From positions 1-64,000 of the forward strand of contig NZ_AUIX01000037.1 in NCBI RefSeq assembly GCF_000423925.1: a stretch of 64,000 nt of DNA, given 5' to 3'. Every line of letters starts with the position of its first letter. The stretch's first letter is position 1. The stretch is from Butyrivibrio sp. VCD2006. Its GTDB lineage: Bacteria; Bacillota; Clostridia; Lachnospirales; Lachnospiraceae. Below the pieces are notes generated by a model. The model was not told the DNA's origin, did not search any database, and worked only from the letters and a program-made list of their open reading frames with translations. The position numbers and the translations under genes were made by a program. Below are positions 7,143 through 15,779 of this stretch, in pieces.

Positions 7143-8948
7143 TTAGAATGAGAATCTGGATACGAAATCCTGAAGCTCCTGAGCGTTTGCGGCAAGCTTG
7201 TCGGAAGCTTCCGCAACCTCATGTGTTGAGGCTGTCTGCTGCTGAGAAGCAGCGGATACGTTCTGGGTCTCATCTGCAACGCTTACACTCATCTGCTCGA
7301 TCTTCTGGATGTTGTCAGCGATGGTCTGTGTTCCGCCTGAAAGCTGGTCCACAATTTCACTCATGCGGGCACTCTGCTCAGATACGGAGTGTACACGGTT
7401 AACGATCTCGTTGAAGGTATTACCTGCCTCATTAACTACTTCAGAACCTTCTACAACGCTCTGGGCACCTTCACGCATGGACTCAACAGCCTGTTCTGAA
7501 CTTGCGGTAATATCGCTTATAAGTTCTGTGATCTTGCTGGCTGCTTCGTTTGACTGATCAGCCAGTTTGCTGATCTCACTTGCTACAACCGCAAATCCCT
7601 TACCCATTTCACCGGCTCTTGCAGCCTCGATGCTGGCATTGAGGGATAGGAGGTTGGTCTGGCTTGCAATCTCTGCGATCGTATCAACGAAGGAGTCAAT
7701 GTTCTTTAACTTATCGCCAAGGCCTTCAACCATAGCAGCGGTAGTTTCAACAGATTCCTTGATGGTATCCATCATTGTGGTTGCACGGTTCATATCGGCT
7801 GCACCCTTGCTTGCAGCTTCGTTTGTTGCGGAAATCATGTCGTTGGAAGTTACGATAGCATTCTGGAATTCCTGCATGTTGCTTATAAATATCTGAGTCT
7901 CATCACTTGCGCCTTCAACGGCTGTGATCTGGCTTGTGCAGGAGCCTGCAACTGTTGTACAGGAATTAGCAACCATCTCACTGGCTTCAGCGGACTGTGA
8001 TGCACTTGCTGAAAGCTCCTCGGAGGCTGATGCAACATATGCTGTAGTGTCGGAGATCTTTTCCATAAGCTCGCGAATATTGCGATGAAGAGTATCAAGC
8101 GATTCGGCGATTGTACCGATCTCGTTTCTGCTTTTTGCGAGCGGACGAATCTGCTTCATATCTTCGTTGTCGCTGAAATCACTGTTTGACATCTTATCCA
8201 TTTCATTGGAGATAAGAATAATAGGCTTTGTGATTCTTTTTCCGATGTAAAATGCTACAATCAGTCCTAGGATGGACATAACGATAAGGATCATGAGTGA
8301 TTTGAGTATACTCTTGTTTAATGCTATGTTTGCTGCTTGTGTATATTCGGCCTCCAGAGCATCAATGTGGTCAACCCATACACCTGTACCCATTACCCAG
8401 TCAAAAGGCTGGTAATAAGCTGTGTAATTGATCTTGGGCAGCGGCTCTGTCTCATTGGGCTTTGCGAACATAAGCTCTGTATATCCGCCGCCATCCTGCA
8501 TACCGTTCTTGATCATTTCCTGGATGAATTTGGTTCCGTTAGGGTCAACGGAATCCCATCTGGACTGACCCTCTGTATCTCTTCCGAGAAGAACCACGTT
8601 TATACCCTTTGAAGTATCTACCCAGAAGTAGCCGGAGCCATCATTGTATTTTAAGTCTCTGATAATGTCGGCAGCCTCTTTCATGGCCTCTTCCTGCGTC
8701 ATTTCACCTGCCTGATATCTGGCATTCATAATTTCGCAGACACTCATGGCTTCCTGAGTTTCATTTTTCAGCTCTGTCTTGATATCGGTAAGTAGACGCT
8801 CTCTATATGCTACGGTTTGCTCCTTTGTCGTAGCGATAGAGCTGTTAATGGTGAAAAGTTCAACGATTATACCTGTCGCGATAACGGCTCCACCAATTGC
8901 TATCAAAAGTGAATACAGGAGTGACATATTTCTGGTTGGTCTTCCCAT
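7143..8948 (-). CDS. Methyl-accepting chemotaxis protein with sCache_2 sensor
   Basis: The 601-residue receptor has a first membrane helix at about 8-32, an extracytoplasmic single-Cache domain at about 45-205 (signatures [13 protein letters not shown] and [16 protein letters not shown]), a second helix at about 212-235, a HAMP linker, and a cytoplasmic coiled-coil with the highly conserved hairpin tip [20 protein letters not shown]. It would sense a small ligand outside the cell and control CheA/CheW. sCache_2 domains often bind small organic acids, but the ligand is not evident here. AGGAGG precedes the start. It stands alone, with no che genes nearby. Confidence 0.92.
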   Translation of the reverse strand: MGRPTRNMSLLYSLLIAIGGAVIATGIIVELFTINSSIATTKEQTVAYRERLLTDIKTELKNETQEAMSVCEIMNARYQAGEMTQEEAMKEAADIIRDLKYNDGSGYFWVDTSKGINVVLLGRDTEGQSRWDSVDPNGTKFIQEMIKNGMQDGGGYTELMFAKPNETEPLPKINYTAYYQPFDWVMGTGVWVDHIDALEAEYTQAANIALNKSILKSLMILIVMSILGLIVAFYIGKRITKPIILISNEMDKMSNSDFSDNEDMKQIRPLAKSRNEIGTIAESLDTLHRNIRELMEKISDTTAYVASASEELSASASQSAEASEMVANSCTTVAGSCTSQITAVEGASDETQIFISNMQEFQNAIVTSNDMISATNEAASKGAADMNRATTMMDTIKESVETTAAMVEGLGDKLKNIDSFVDTIAEIASQTNLLSLNASIEAARAGEMGKGFAVVASEISKLADQSNEAASKITELISDITASSEQAVESMREGAQSVVEGSEVVNEAGNTFNEIVNRVHSVSEQSARMSEIVDQLSGGTQTIADNIQKIEQMSVSVADETQNVSAASQQQTASTHEVAEASDKLAANAQELQDFVSRFSF

Positions 8949-9107
8949 AGTTTAAATTCCTCCTCATAAATGTTTTTTCCGAACATAATTGGAAAAATAT
9001 TTAATTGTACATGATAAATAATAACATTTATGAAATTGTGATAACAATTAAGTGGGTATAAAATTTATCTAAAGTAGATGGGAGAGAATAACCGAACAGA
9101 GCAGACT

Positions 9108-9138
9108 CAAAAAACCCATCCGGATAACCGGATGGGTT
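9108..9138 (-). terminator. Intrinsic terminator of the cold-shock gene
   Basis: AACCCATCCGG at 9113-9123 and CCGGATGGGTT at 9128-9138 form a perfect 11-bp stem with an ATAA loop. On the minus strand it is followed by TTTTTTGA, so it serves the csp gene about 90 bases upstream on that strand. Confidence 0.85.
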
Positions 9139-9224
9139 CTATGATTAATCATTTGTACACTTGCTGATTCTATATATTAAGAATAAGGCACATTGTAGTC
9201 TTGATTAAAATGTTTGGTCGTTAA

Positions 9225-9425
9225 TCAAAGCTTGTTTACGTTAACGGCCTGCGGTCCTTTTTCGCCCTGGATTACATCGTAATCAACTGCAGCGCCCTCG
9301 TCAAGAGACTTGAAGCCCTCCATGTTGAGTCCTGAATAATGTACGAATACATCATTGCCTGCCTCATCAGAAATGAAGCCGTAACCCTTCTGGTTGTTGA
9401 ACCACTTAACTGTACCCTTGTTCAT
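9225..9425 (-). CDS. Cold-shock domain protein (CspA family)
   Basis: A 66-residue single-domain OB-fold protein with the RNP1-like motif KGYGFI and RNP2-like motif VFVHYS, as in CspA/CspB. It binds single-stranded nucleic acid and acts as an RNA chaperone. TGGAGGTAAGCT lies just before the ATG. The leader is AT-rich and contains an inverted repeat at 9461-9491, in line with the structured leaders of cold-shock mRNAs. Confidence 0.95.
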   Translation of the reverse strand: MNKGTVKWFNNQKGYGFISDEAGNDVFVHYSGLNMEGFKSLDEGAAVDYDVIQGEKGPQAVNVNKL

Positions 9426-9460
9426 AGCTTACCTCCACTAAAAAATAAAAAAATAGTTCT

Positions 9461-9491
9461 TATCGTCAAAAGCGTAAATCAATTGACGATA
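9461..9491. promoter_or_regulatory. Inverted repeat in the cold-shock gene leader
   Basis: TATCGTCAA at 9461-9469 is mirrored by TTGACGATA at 9483-9491. It could be an mRNA hairpin in the csp leader or an operator. The remaining divergent interval between csp and the TrpR-like gene (9492-9756) is AT-rich and shows no other clear signal. Confidence 0.4.
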
Positions 9492-9756
9492 TGTTGTATT
9501 AAAACAACATAATTAGGATATCACAGGGGAGGCTAAAAGTAAAGGAATTATTAAAATATTCGCGAAAAAAATCACAATTTACAACAGTTGGATGGCATTG
9601 CTTTACTTTAATTGTTTAGTGTGTTAAAATATGCAAGCAGTGAAGTAAATTATCGATATAAAGTAAATTGTGTTTCAACTTATAAAGTGATATATTTTTT
9701 AGGTTGCTCTTATATGTAGCAACAGGGGATTACATATTAAACACATGGAGGGTAGC

Positions 9757-10050
9757 ATGAACAAAAAGATAAGAACTGAAGCGGTGGATCACCTTTTTGA
9801 GGCGATCTTATCACTTGATGATAAGGAAGAGTGCTATAGTTTTTTCGAGGACTTATGTACAGTAAATGAGCTTATGTCATTATCACAGAGATTTGAAGTT
9901 GCAGCTATGCTCAGGAAGCATAAGACTTATCTGGAGATAGCAGAGAAGACAGGCGCATCTACAGCCACTATCAGTAGAGTAAACAGATCTCTCAACTATG
10001 GAGATGACGGTTACGCACTTGTATTTTCCAAGATGAAAGAGCAGGCATAA
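9757..10050 (+). CDS. TrpR-like YerC/YecD family DNA-binding protein
   Basis: The 97-residue protein is all-helical and matches the YerC/YecD group of TrpR-related regulators: LMSLSQRFEVAAML in the first helices and the helix-turn-helix YLEIAEKTGASTATISRVN. It probably represses transcription, but the target and ligand are unknown. I chose the ATG at 9757 because GGAGGG lies five bases before it; an in-frame ATG at 9745 overlaps that ribosome binding site. It is transcribed away from csp and ends at a strong terminator. Confidence 0.85.
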   Translation: MNKKIRTEAVDHLFEAILSLDDKEECYSFFEDLCTVNELMSLSQRFEVAAMLRKHKTYLEIAEKTGASTATISRVNRSLNYGDDGYALVFSKMKEQA

Positions 10051-10104
10051 TGCAGGAGCCTATAATCGGGCTAAGCTTTTTTAACGGGATTTTGCAAAAA
10101 AAAT

Positions 10105-10157
10105 GAGAGAACTATTTCTGGTGAATCATATCACACAGGAATAGTTCTCTTTTTTTA
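10105..10157. terminator. Intrinsic terminator between convergent genes
   Basis: GAGAGAACTATT pairs with AATAGTTCTCT around a 22-base loop, with seven Ts after it and an A-run before it, so it can serve both the TrpR-like gene (+) and the bactofilin gene (-). Confidence 0.8.
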
Positions 10158-10183
10158 TTTATTTTCTTAAGCTATATAAGCTT

Positions 10184-10600
10184 TTAGTTTGCCTGAGCTC
10201 TTTCCTTTGCCAGTTCTGCTGATGTCTTCTCAGTAGTCATCTGACATTTTCCCTGGAAAATCGCATTCTCGTCGATAACAAGGGTCTTTGCTGCAAGATC
10301 GCCAATAAGCTTGCCTGTATCACTGATTTCAACCTTGCCCTGGGGTACGCTTACGTTCCCCTGAATCTCGCCTGCAAGGAAGAGGTTTGCGGCAGTGACT
10401 GTTCCGACGATTTTGGCCTCCTGACCGATAATAAGCGATCCGCCAATTGTTACGTTGCCATTGATAATGCCGTCTACTCTGGTGCTCTCCTTGGCTGTGA
10501 AGGGACCGTCGAGTGTTGCGCCTGCAGCGATAAAAGTGGTTATCGGTTCAGCTGCGACATCGATAGAACCTTCGGATTTTCCATTACTAAAAAGTGCCAT
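10184..10600 (-). CDS. Bactofilin (polymer-forming cytoskeletal protein)
   Basis: The 138-residue protein has the bactofilin beta-helix core with repeated hydrophobic/Gly turns: GATLDGPFTAKESTRVDG, then INGNVTIGGSLIIGQEAK and GEIQGNVSV. Bactofilins polymerise without nucleotide and scaffold cell-wall enzymes at specific sites. The upstream gene, 26 bases away on the same strand, is an M23-like membrane protein, a partnership known from bactofilin systems such as BacA-LmdC. AGGAGG precedes the start. Confidence 0.93.
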   Translation of the reverse strand: MALFSNGKSEGSIDVAAEPITTFIAAGATLDGPFTAKESTRVDGIINGNVTIGGSLIIGQEAKIVGTVTAANLFLAGEIQGNVSVPQGKVEISDTGKLIGDLAAKTLVIDENAIFQGKCQMTTEKTSAELAKERAQAN

Positions 10601-10626
10601 TGTATGCCTCCTGTTTTTTGACGCTG

Positions 10627-11448
10627 TTATCCGTTGATTTCAACCATGTCTTCGGGATTTATAAATGCGCCGTCTTTCTTGATCTGATATCCGAGCTTAG
10701 TGTTGTTTTCGCCAACAACAAAAAGAGTTGTGCCTTTTGATACCGTGTCACCTTCGTGAACGAGGCTTTCACCTGCATTCCTGTAAATTGTTACATATCC
10801 GTTGCCGTGATCGATTGTTATACAATTGCCATATTTTACATCTGCTGTCACAGAGGCTACTGTACCTGCTCCGGAAGCAACTATAGTTGAATTGGCTTCT
10901 GTTGTGAGAATAAGGATAGGATCAAGCCCGGTTGTATCAATTTCTGCCTCGGAGTTTTCTTCCTCGCCATCTTCATCATCGGCATTTTCAGCCTTAAGCT
11001 CTATTTCTGTTGAGTTGGGATCGTCGTAGGAATTTTCCATGGAAGCTGTTCCTGAGATGGGAAGAAGTGAAGGGATACTAAGTTGTTCCTCCTCGGCTGC
11101 GGACTGTGCCTCAGCTTCTACCTTCTGATTGAGTGCCTGACTAAGCTGTGAGACTTCATTTTCAAGTTCTGAATTTTCCTGAGTAAGTGTCTTGTTGATT
11201 TCATCAAGTTCCGCAATTTTCAAATCCTGCTGTGCAGTGTACTTCTTAAGTGAAGATACTGTTATCGCAGAGTGGATAAAAAAGCATATTGCTGCAACAA
11301 CGATTGCGAATAAAGAAAATGCAAGAACCTGTGCGGCTACGTGGCCCAGATGAAAGCTACCACTGCTGCCATCGGAATCACCTGAAATGATCATAAAAGT
11401 GTAGTGGCGCTTATGTCTGTGTTTTTTTGGTTTATTTATGTCTGCCAT
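10627..11448 (-). CDS. Membrane-anchored degenerate M23 (LytM-like) protein
   Basis: The 273-residue protein has a basic cytoplasmic N-terminus (KKHRHKRH), one membrane helix at about 35-60, a coiled coil at about 65-110, an acidic linker and a C-terminal M23 fold at about 185-265. Within the fold, VASGAGTVASV and IDHGNGYVTIYRN are conserved, but the usual final HxH of active LytM enzymes is replaced by KLGYQIKK, so zinc hydrolysis is unlikely. Such inactive LytM proteins typically activate or position other hydrolases. Paired with bactofilin, it may be the membrane receptor of that scaffold. Confidence 0.85.
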   Translation of the reverse strand: MADINKPKKHRHKRHYTFMIISGDSDGSSGSFHLGHVAAQVLAFSLFAIVVAAICFFIHSAITVSSLKKYTAQQDLKIAELDEINKTLTQENSELENEVSQLSQALNQKVEAEAQSAAEEEQLSIPSLLPISGTASMENSYDDPNSTEIELKAENADDEDGEEENSEAEIDTTGLDPILILTTEANSTIVASGAGTVASVTADVKYGNCITIDHGNGYVTIYRNAGESLVHEGDTVSKGTTLFVVGENNTKLGYQIKKDGAFINPEDMVEING

Positions 11449-11564
11449 ATAAAACCCCCAATATAAATCGAATTTACTATATCATACTTGGAAAAAACCC
11501 ACAACTTAGGAATAGCTTAATGTCTTGTCAGTTATTGCGCCTTCTGTGGCGATAGTAACTATGA

Positions 11565-11593
11565 TTTACATTAGAGCGAAAAAATACTATAAT
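11565..11593 (+). promoter_or_regulatory. Promoter of the SEC-C gene
   Basis: TTTACA at 11565-11570, a 17-base spacer and TATAAT at 11588-11593 give a good promoter, with transcription starting about 60 bases before the ATG at 11659. Confidence 0.65.
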
Positions 11594-11658
11594 ATGTAAG
11601 ATTGTGACGAGTTCGCAATAACATTTCGAAATACAAACATTGGAAGTGAGGTTACATT

Positions 11659-12168
11659 ATGGCATTATTACAACAGTGGCGTGATATGGCTTATTCAGAG
11701 AAAGCTGATAAGGCACAGCTGCAGAAACTATGGACAGATTATTTTCAGAAGGAAAAGGACATCTATGCAATCCTTCTTAAGAATCCCGATGAGGTAGTTA
11801 AGGGAACTGTTAAGGAGCTTGCTGAGAAATATAGCGTAGACATAATGACAATGACAGGTTTCCTTGATGGAATCAATGATTCACTTAAGGAAGAGAACCC
11901 CATTGAAGAGATGGAAGAGGATACAGAGGTTCAGCTCGGTTTCGATAAAGAGCTTCTTTACAAGAACATGGTAGCAGCAGGTGCTGACTGGCTCTATGGC
12001 CTTGAGGAGTGGAACGAGATCTTCTCAGAGGAGAAGCAGAAGGAGCTTTACAAGGAGCAGAAGGCTTCACAGACTGTTCGTAAGGAGAATAAGATTTATC
12101 CTAACGATCCCTGCCCGTGCGGAAGTGGCAAGAAGTATAAGAAGTGCCACGGTAAAGGCAAGAACTAA
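11659..12168 (+). CDS. SEC-C motif protein of unknown role
   Basis: The 169-residue soluble protein has a helical N-terminal domain ([17 protein letters not shown] onward) and ends with a perfect SEC-C motif, [17 protein letters not shown], which binds one zinc ion and in SecA contacts SecB or ribosomes. Proteins with such tails are often linked to the ribosome or the secretion apparatus, but the N-terminal domain is not one I can name. The gene is monocistronic, with its own promoter, followed by two copies of the dispersed palindromic element and then thrS. Confidence 0.8.
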   Translation: MALLQQWRDMAYSEKADKAQLQKLWTDYFQKEKDIYAILLKNPDEVVKGTVKELAEKYSVDIMTMTGFLDGINDSLKEENPIEEMEEDTEVQLGFDKELLYKNMVAAGADWLYGLEEWNEIFSEEKQKELYKEQKASQTVRKENKIYPNDPCPCGSGKKYKKCHGKGKN

Positions 12169-12176
12169 GGAAGAGG

Positions 12177-12273
12177 CCCCTCATCCGTCAGCTTCGCTGA
12201 CACCGTCTTCGCTCCGCTTCGGTTCGCGCAGAACCGACGTCCCCCGGACGTCGTGCGCCCCCCAAGGGGAAGG
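12177..12273 (-). repeat. Dispersed short palindromic element, copy 2 (enlarged)
   Basis: On the minus strand this reads like copy 1: it starts with CCTTCCCCTTGGGG and ends GTCAGCGAAGCTGACGGATGAGGGG. Between these halves lies an additional palindromic block (CGTCTTCGCTCCGCTTCGG, GGTTCGCGCAGAACC, ACGTCCCCCGGACGT) absent from the other copies. It converges with copy 3. Confidence 0.75.
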
Positions 12274-12317
12274 CATTAAATAATTGTCTGCTCCCAGGGG
12301 TAGGCATATAATAAAAG

Positions 12318-12361
12318 CCTTCCCCCTCTGGGGGGAAGGTGCCCGAAGGGCGGATGAGGGT
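12318..12361 (+). repeat. Dispersed short palindromic element, copy 3
   Basis: GCCTTCCCCCTCTGGGGGGAAGG followed by TGCCCGAAGGGCGGATGAGGG repeats the two-hairpin plan of copy 1. It lies in inverted orientation to copy 2, 45 bases away, so both form the leader region of thrS. There is no T-box motif here. Confidence 0.75.
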
Positions 12362-12410
12362 TAAAAAAATAAACAACTGTGCCCGGTTGGCATGGAGAAG
12401 GAGAAAAATT

Positions 12411-14288
12411 ATGACAAAAGAAGAATTCAAAGAAGTGTATCGCCATTCATTGGCACACATCCTGGCAAAGGCCGTAATCGAGCTTTACGGTGCAGAGACA
12501 CAGTATGCAATTGGTCCGCAGGTGGCAGACGGTTGCTACTATGATTTCGTTTTGCCCAAGGCTGTTACTGAGGATGATTTCAAGACCATCGAGGATAAGA
12601 TGCGTGAGATCATCAAGAGAAGAGAGGACTGGACAAGAAAAGAGGTTTCCAAGGAAGAGGCTCTTGAAATTTTCAAGGATCAGAAGTTCAAGACAGAGCT
12701 TATTCAGGACCTTCCCGAGGGTGAGACAATCACTACTTATAACACAGGTGATGATTTCATCGATCTGTGCCGTGGACCTCACGTTGAGAACTCTCAGGAG
12801 CTGATGAATGTTTCATATAAAATAAAGGCAGTATCAGGCGCTTACTGGAGAGGCGATGAGAAGAGAGATTCAATGACCAGAATCTATCTCTATGCATTCC
12901 CTTCAAAGGATGAGCTTAAGGCTCACCTCAAGATGATTCAGGAAGCATTGGAGCGCGATCACAAGAAGATCGGTGCTCAGCTTGATCTTTTCATGTTCGA
13001 TGAGACTGCTCCCGGAATGCCTTACTGGCTTCCGAGAGGATGGAGAATGTACCAGAAGCTCCTTAAGTTCTCAAGAGATATTCAGGAGAGACACGGTTAT
13101 ACAGAGATCGCAGCTCCCCTTATTGATAACAAGAAGCTGTGGCTCATCAGTGGTCACTGGGCTCACTACATCAACAACATGTTCATCGTACCCGGAATTG
13201 CAGGTCATGTTCAGGCTGACACAACTATTCCGGATGTAGCAGAGAGCATGGATGAGGATGCAGCTAAGGCTCCCGTTAAGATCGAGAGAGGCTCTGTTAT
13301 TTACAACAGAGAAGCACTTGATACAATGGGTGCTAAGCCTATGAACTGCCCTAATGCCATGATGACATACAAGAGAACAGTTCACTCTTATAAAGAGCTT
13401 CCTATTCGTTACAGTGAGTACGATGTACTTCACAGAAAAGAGAAGTCAGGACAGATGAACGGACTTTTCCGTGTACAGGAGTTCAGACAGGATGATGACC
13501 ATACATTCGTAATGGAGTCACAGATCCAGGATGAGATTGCAGATATCATCTCAATCGCAGACGAGATTTATAAGACATTCGGTGTTACCTACAGAGCTGA
13601 GTTTTCTACACGCCCGGATGATTTCATGGGTGATATCGAGGTTTGGAACAGAGCAGAGGCTGCTATTAAGAGCATTCTTGATAAGAAATATGGCGAGGGT
13701 GGCTATGAGATCAACGAAGGTGATGGTGCTTTCTATGGCCCCAAGATTGACCTTCAGATCAAGGATGCCCTTGGAAGAGAGTGGCAGTGCGGTACGGTAC
13801 AGCTTGACTATCAGCTTCCTCACAACTTTGGTCTTACATACCAGGCTCAGGATGGAAGTCTTGAGATGCCTGTTGTTATCCACAGAGCTATCTATGGTTC
13901 CCTGGAGAGATTCATCGGTATCATCATCGAGAACTTCAAGGGTGCATTCCCGTTCTGGCTCAGCCCTTACCAGGTTGGTGTTGTTCCGATCCGTGTTGAG
14001 CACAATGAGTATGCTAAGAAGGTAGCAGATCTTCTCTTTGAGAATGGTATTGATGTTGAGGCTGATTACTCAGACAACAACATGAAGGAGAAGATCAAGA
14101 AGTTCAAGAACTACAAGGATCCTTACATCATCGTTCTTGGTGACAAGGAGGCAGCTGAGAATACTGTTTCCATCAACGTTCGTGGCTCTAACAAGCAGAT
14201 TCAGAACGTACCTCTTGAGAAGTTCGTAGAGATATGCAAGAAGATGAACGCTGAGCACACACTTGAGCTTATCGATTCTGTAGAATAA
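12411..14288 (+). CDS. thrS: Threonyl-tRNA synthetase lacking the TGS domain
   Basis: The enzyme charges tRNA-Thr. I chose the ATG at 12411 because GGAGAAGGAG precedes it; the longer upstream frame starts within a repeat. The 625-residue protein begins directly with the editing domain (HSLAHILAKAV, His12 and His16), so the about 60-residue TGS domain of standard ThrRS is missing. Editing continues with CRGPHVENS; the class II core has GAYWRGD, APGMPYWLPRGW, MNCPNAMM with zinc ligand Cys313, VQEFRQDDDHTF, and FYGPKIDL; the anticodon domain ends the protein. Between NNMF (about 257) and KPMNCPN (about 310) there is an insertion of roughly 35 residues compared with E. coli. It appears monocistronic. 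Confidence 0.93.
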   Translation: MTKEEFKEVYRHSLAHILAKAVIELYGAETQYAIGPQVADGCYYDFVLPKAVTEDDFKTIEDKMREIIKRREDWTRKEVSKEEALEIFKDQKFKTELIQDLPEGETITTYNTGDDFIDLCRGPHVENSQELMNVSYKIKAVSGAYWRGDEKRDSMTRIYLYAFPSKDELKAHLKMIQEALERDHKKIGAQLDLFMFDETAPGMPYWLPRGWRMYQKLLKFSRDIQERHGYTEIAAPLIDNKKLWLISGHWAHYINNMFIVPGIAGHVQADTTIPDVAESMDEDAAKAPVKIERGSVIYNREALDTMGAKPMNCPNAMMTYKRTVHSYKELPIRYSEYDVLHRKEKSGQMNGLFRVQEFRQDDDHTFVMESQIQDEIADIISIADEIYKTFGVTYRAEFSTRPDDFMGDIEVWNRAEAAIKSILDKKYGEGGYEINEGDGAFYGPKIDLQIKDALGREWQCGTVQLDYQLPHNFGLTYQAQDGSLEMPVVIHRAIYGSLERFIGIIIENFKGAFPFWLSPYQVGVVPIRVEHNEYAKKVADLLFENGIDVEADYSDNNMKEKIKKFKNYKDPYIIVLGDKEAAENTVSINVRGSNKQIQNVPLEKFVEICKKMNAEHTLELIDSVE

Positions 14289-14344
14289 TTGTTACTGTAA
14301 GGTTTAAACAGTAACGAATAATTTTGATTTTTCAGAATTTACTA

Positions 14345-14373
14345 ACAGCGGCGGGACAATCACCCGCCGCTGT
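14345..14373. other. GC-rich hairpin after thrS
   Basis: ACAGCGGCGGG pairs perfectly with CCCGCCGCTGT around a seven-base loop. It is followed by GTTACATTT rather than a T-run, so it may be a processing barrier or a weak terminator. Confidence 0.55.
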
Positions 14374-14427
14374 GTTACATTTATGGATGGATATTTACCT
14401 GAATTATTTTTGTAAGGAGATAATGGA

Positions 14428-15117
14428 TTGCGAGTAAAGAAACTTATATCTTTAATCTGCGTAATTACAATAACTGCTTTTCTGGGAGGACGCATCCACG
14501 GGCTTGCTTCTGCCGGCGCAGGCGCTGCTTTGGAAAAAATCGTTGAGGGTGAGGAGGCTTCTGATGAGGGCTCCGTTGAAGAATCAAAAAACGGTGGAAT
14601 GAAGAAGCTTCCGGAATCCCTTAGTTGTTCTTTTATAGTTCCTGAAGGCTTCCATGCTTCAGAGGATGAACCGGGCGTATATTTAAATGAATACTATCCA
14701 TTGGAATCGGCTAATATCAGCTATTCTGTTTCAAAATTGCCGCAGGACAGGGTTCTGACTAACGCTCAGAAGGCAGCAGGCGAATCACCTGACGCCGGAA
14801 ATGTTGAATTTAAATACGACGAGCTGACCGGAGAAATGTATGAGACCATCCAGAAGGAAAACTATGAGGCCCTTTACGGCGCCAACATAGGCTTTACCTT
14901 GGAGAGCTTTGAGAATAAGGATTTTGACGGCTTCCCTGGATACCTTATAAAAACATCCTTCACACCCGAAGGCTCCCAGACAATACATCAGATAAGTGCC
15001 ATTGTACTGTCTAAGAACAAAGTCTACACAATCGTCTATTCAAGAGCAGACGATGACGATTTCGAAGATGTGATAAACGAGAGCATCTCCACAATCCATG
15101 TCTTACCTAAAGGCTAA
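14428..15117 (+). CDS. Exported protein of unknown function
   Basis: Translation most likely starts at TTG 14428, seven bases after AAGGAGA; the ATG at 14423 is out of frame and stops quickly. The 229 residues begin with a basic, hydrophobic signal segment (KKLISLICVITITAFLGG), then a Glu/Ser-rich linker and a C-terminal domain of about 150 residues with the pattern SFIVPEGF ... FPGYLIKTSF ... KVYTIVYS. This pattern resembles PsbP/DcrB-like export domains, as does the lipoprotein at 25416. No lipobox Cys is seen. It is followed by a large palindrome. Confidence 0.7.
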   Translation: MRVKKLISLICVITITAFLGGRIHGLASAGAGAALEKIVEGEEASDEGSVEESKNGGMKKLPESLSCSFIVPEGFHASEDEPGVYLNEYYPLESANISYSVSKLPQDRVLTNAQKAAGESPDAGNVEFKYDELTGEMYETIQKENYEALYGANIGFTLESFENKDFDGFPGYLIKTSFTPEGSQTIHQISAIVLSKNKVYTIVYSRADDDDFEDVINESISTIHVLPKG

Positions 15118-15122
15118 AACAA

Positions 15123-15211
15123 ACGCCCCGGCAAATATATATGTGCATCCCCGCTCGATTATACGCGAAGCGTAACGAGAGCGGGATGTAAATATATATT
15201 TACCGGGGCGT
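15123..15211. repeat. 89-bp near-perfect palindrome between convergent genes
   Basis: The arms begin ACGCCCCGG and end CCGGGGCGT, and continue inward through AATATATAT, then CATCCCGCTCG-like sequence, to a loop around ATACGCGAAGCGTAA. The stem is over 30 bp with few mismatches. It lies exactly between the stop codons of a + and a - gene and could act as a bidirectional terminator, although it lacks T-runs. Confidence 0.8.
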
Positions 15212-15221
15212 ATATTCATAC

Positions 15222-15773
15222 TTAGAATATATCCATAATTTTAGAGTAATCATTTGCGGTAGGTATCTTGCGGATGGCTGTATCGGTGAAGACGTTGGCT
15301 CTAAGCAAATCTTTTTTGTCCGGATGCCGCTGTCCCTCATCGAAAATTGCAATCATTCGATCTACGGCGCTGTCACCAAGCTTTGGCCGAAGTGCCTCAT
15401 AGCGATCACGTATGGTTACCGGCATACTTCCCTGGCAAAAATAAGAACCCAAATATCTATTGTCATCTGGCAGCCACACCGTTGCCATCGATTCAACTGA
15501 TTTATAATAATCCGGATCGTTGCCCATTCCGCAGGTACCGAAGAAGGCAACATTTTTTCTGTGCAAAGAAGTAATAAGGTCTATGATTTCAAGAGAACAG
15601 GTGCCACGGTTAACCCAATAGCCAATAAAATAAGTCTCGGCATCATGTCTTCCGTTCCAGCTTCTTACATTGATCTCTTCTTTGGAGTCGGAAGGAAGTG
15701 CATAGAAAATTTCATCAGCTATCTGTTTTGTATTTCCTGTTTCACTTGCATAGACCACTAAATACTTCAGCAT
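15222..15773 (-). CDS. Flavodoxin-family protein
   Basis: The 183-residue cytoplasmic protein starts with the FMN phosphate-binding loop VVYASETGNTKQIADEI (T/S-x-T-G-x-T type) and has GTCGMGNDPDYY, the second flavin-contacting loop. It is longer than classic flavodoxins because of a C-terminal helical extension (DSAVDRMIAIFDEGQRHPD). It probably carries electrons to an unidentified reductase. The membrane protein at 15780 ends six bases before this start, so they share a transcript. Confidence 0.82.
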   Translation of the reverse strand: MLKYLVVYASETGNTKQIADEIFYALPSDSKEEINVRSWNGRHDAETYFIGYWVNRGTCSLEIIDLITSLHRKNVAFFGTCGMGNDPDYYKSVESMATVWLPDDNRYLGSYFCQGSMPVTIRDRYEALRPKLGDSAVDRMIAIFDEGQRHPDKKDLLRANVFTDTAIRKIPTANDYSKIMDIF

Positions 15774-15779
15774 GTTTTT

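Noticed and set aside
7148..7896. Plus-strand ORFs antisense to the chemoreceptor
   Set aside because: They are shadows of the conserved MCP coiled-coil on the other strand, without start signals.
12339..12410. Longer N-terminus for thrS starting at 12339
   Set aside because: The extension is encoded by the palindromic repeat and has no family match; GGAGAAGGAG marks the start at 12411.
12169..12410. T-box riboswitch ahead of thrS
   Set aside because: The interval is filled by the palindromic elements, and the conserved T-box pairing sequence is not present.
14345..14373. Intrinsic terminator after thrS
   Set aside because: The stem is strong, but there is no T-run on either strand; listed only as a hairpin.
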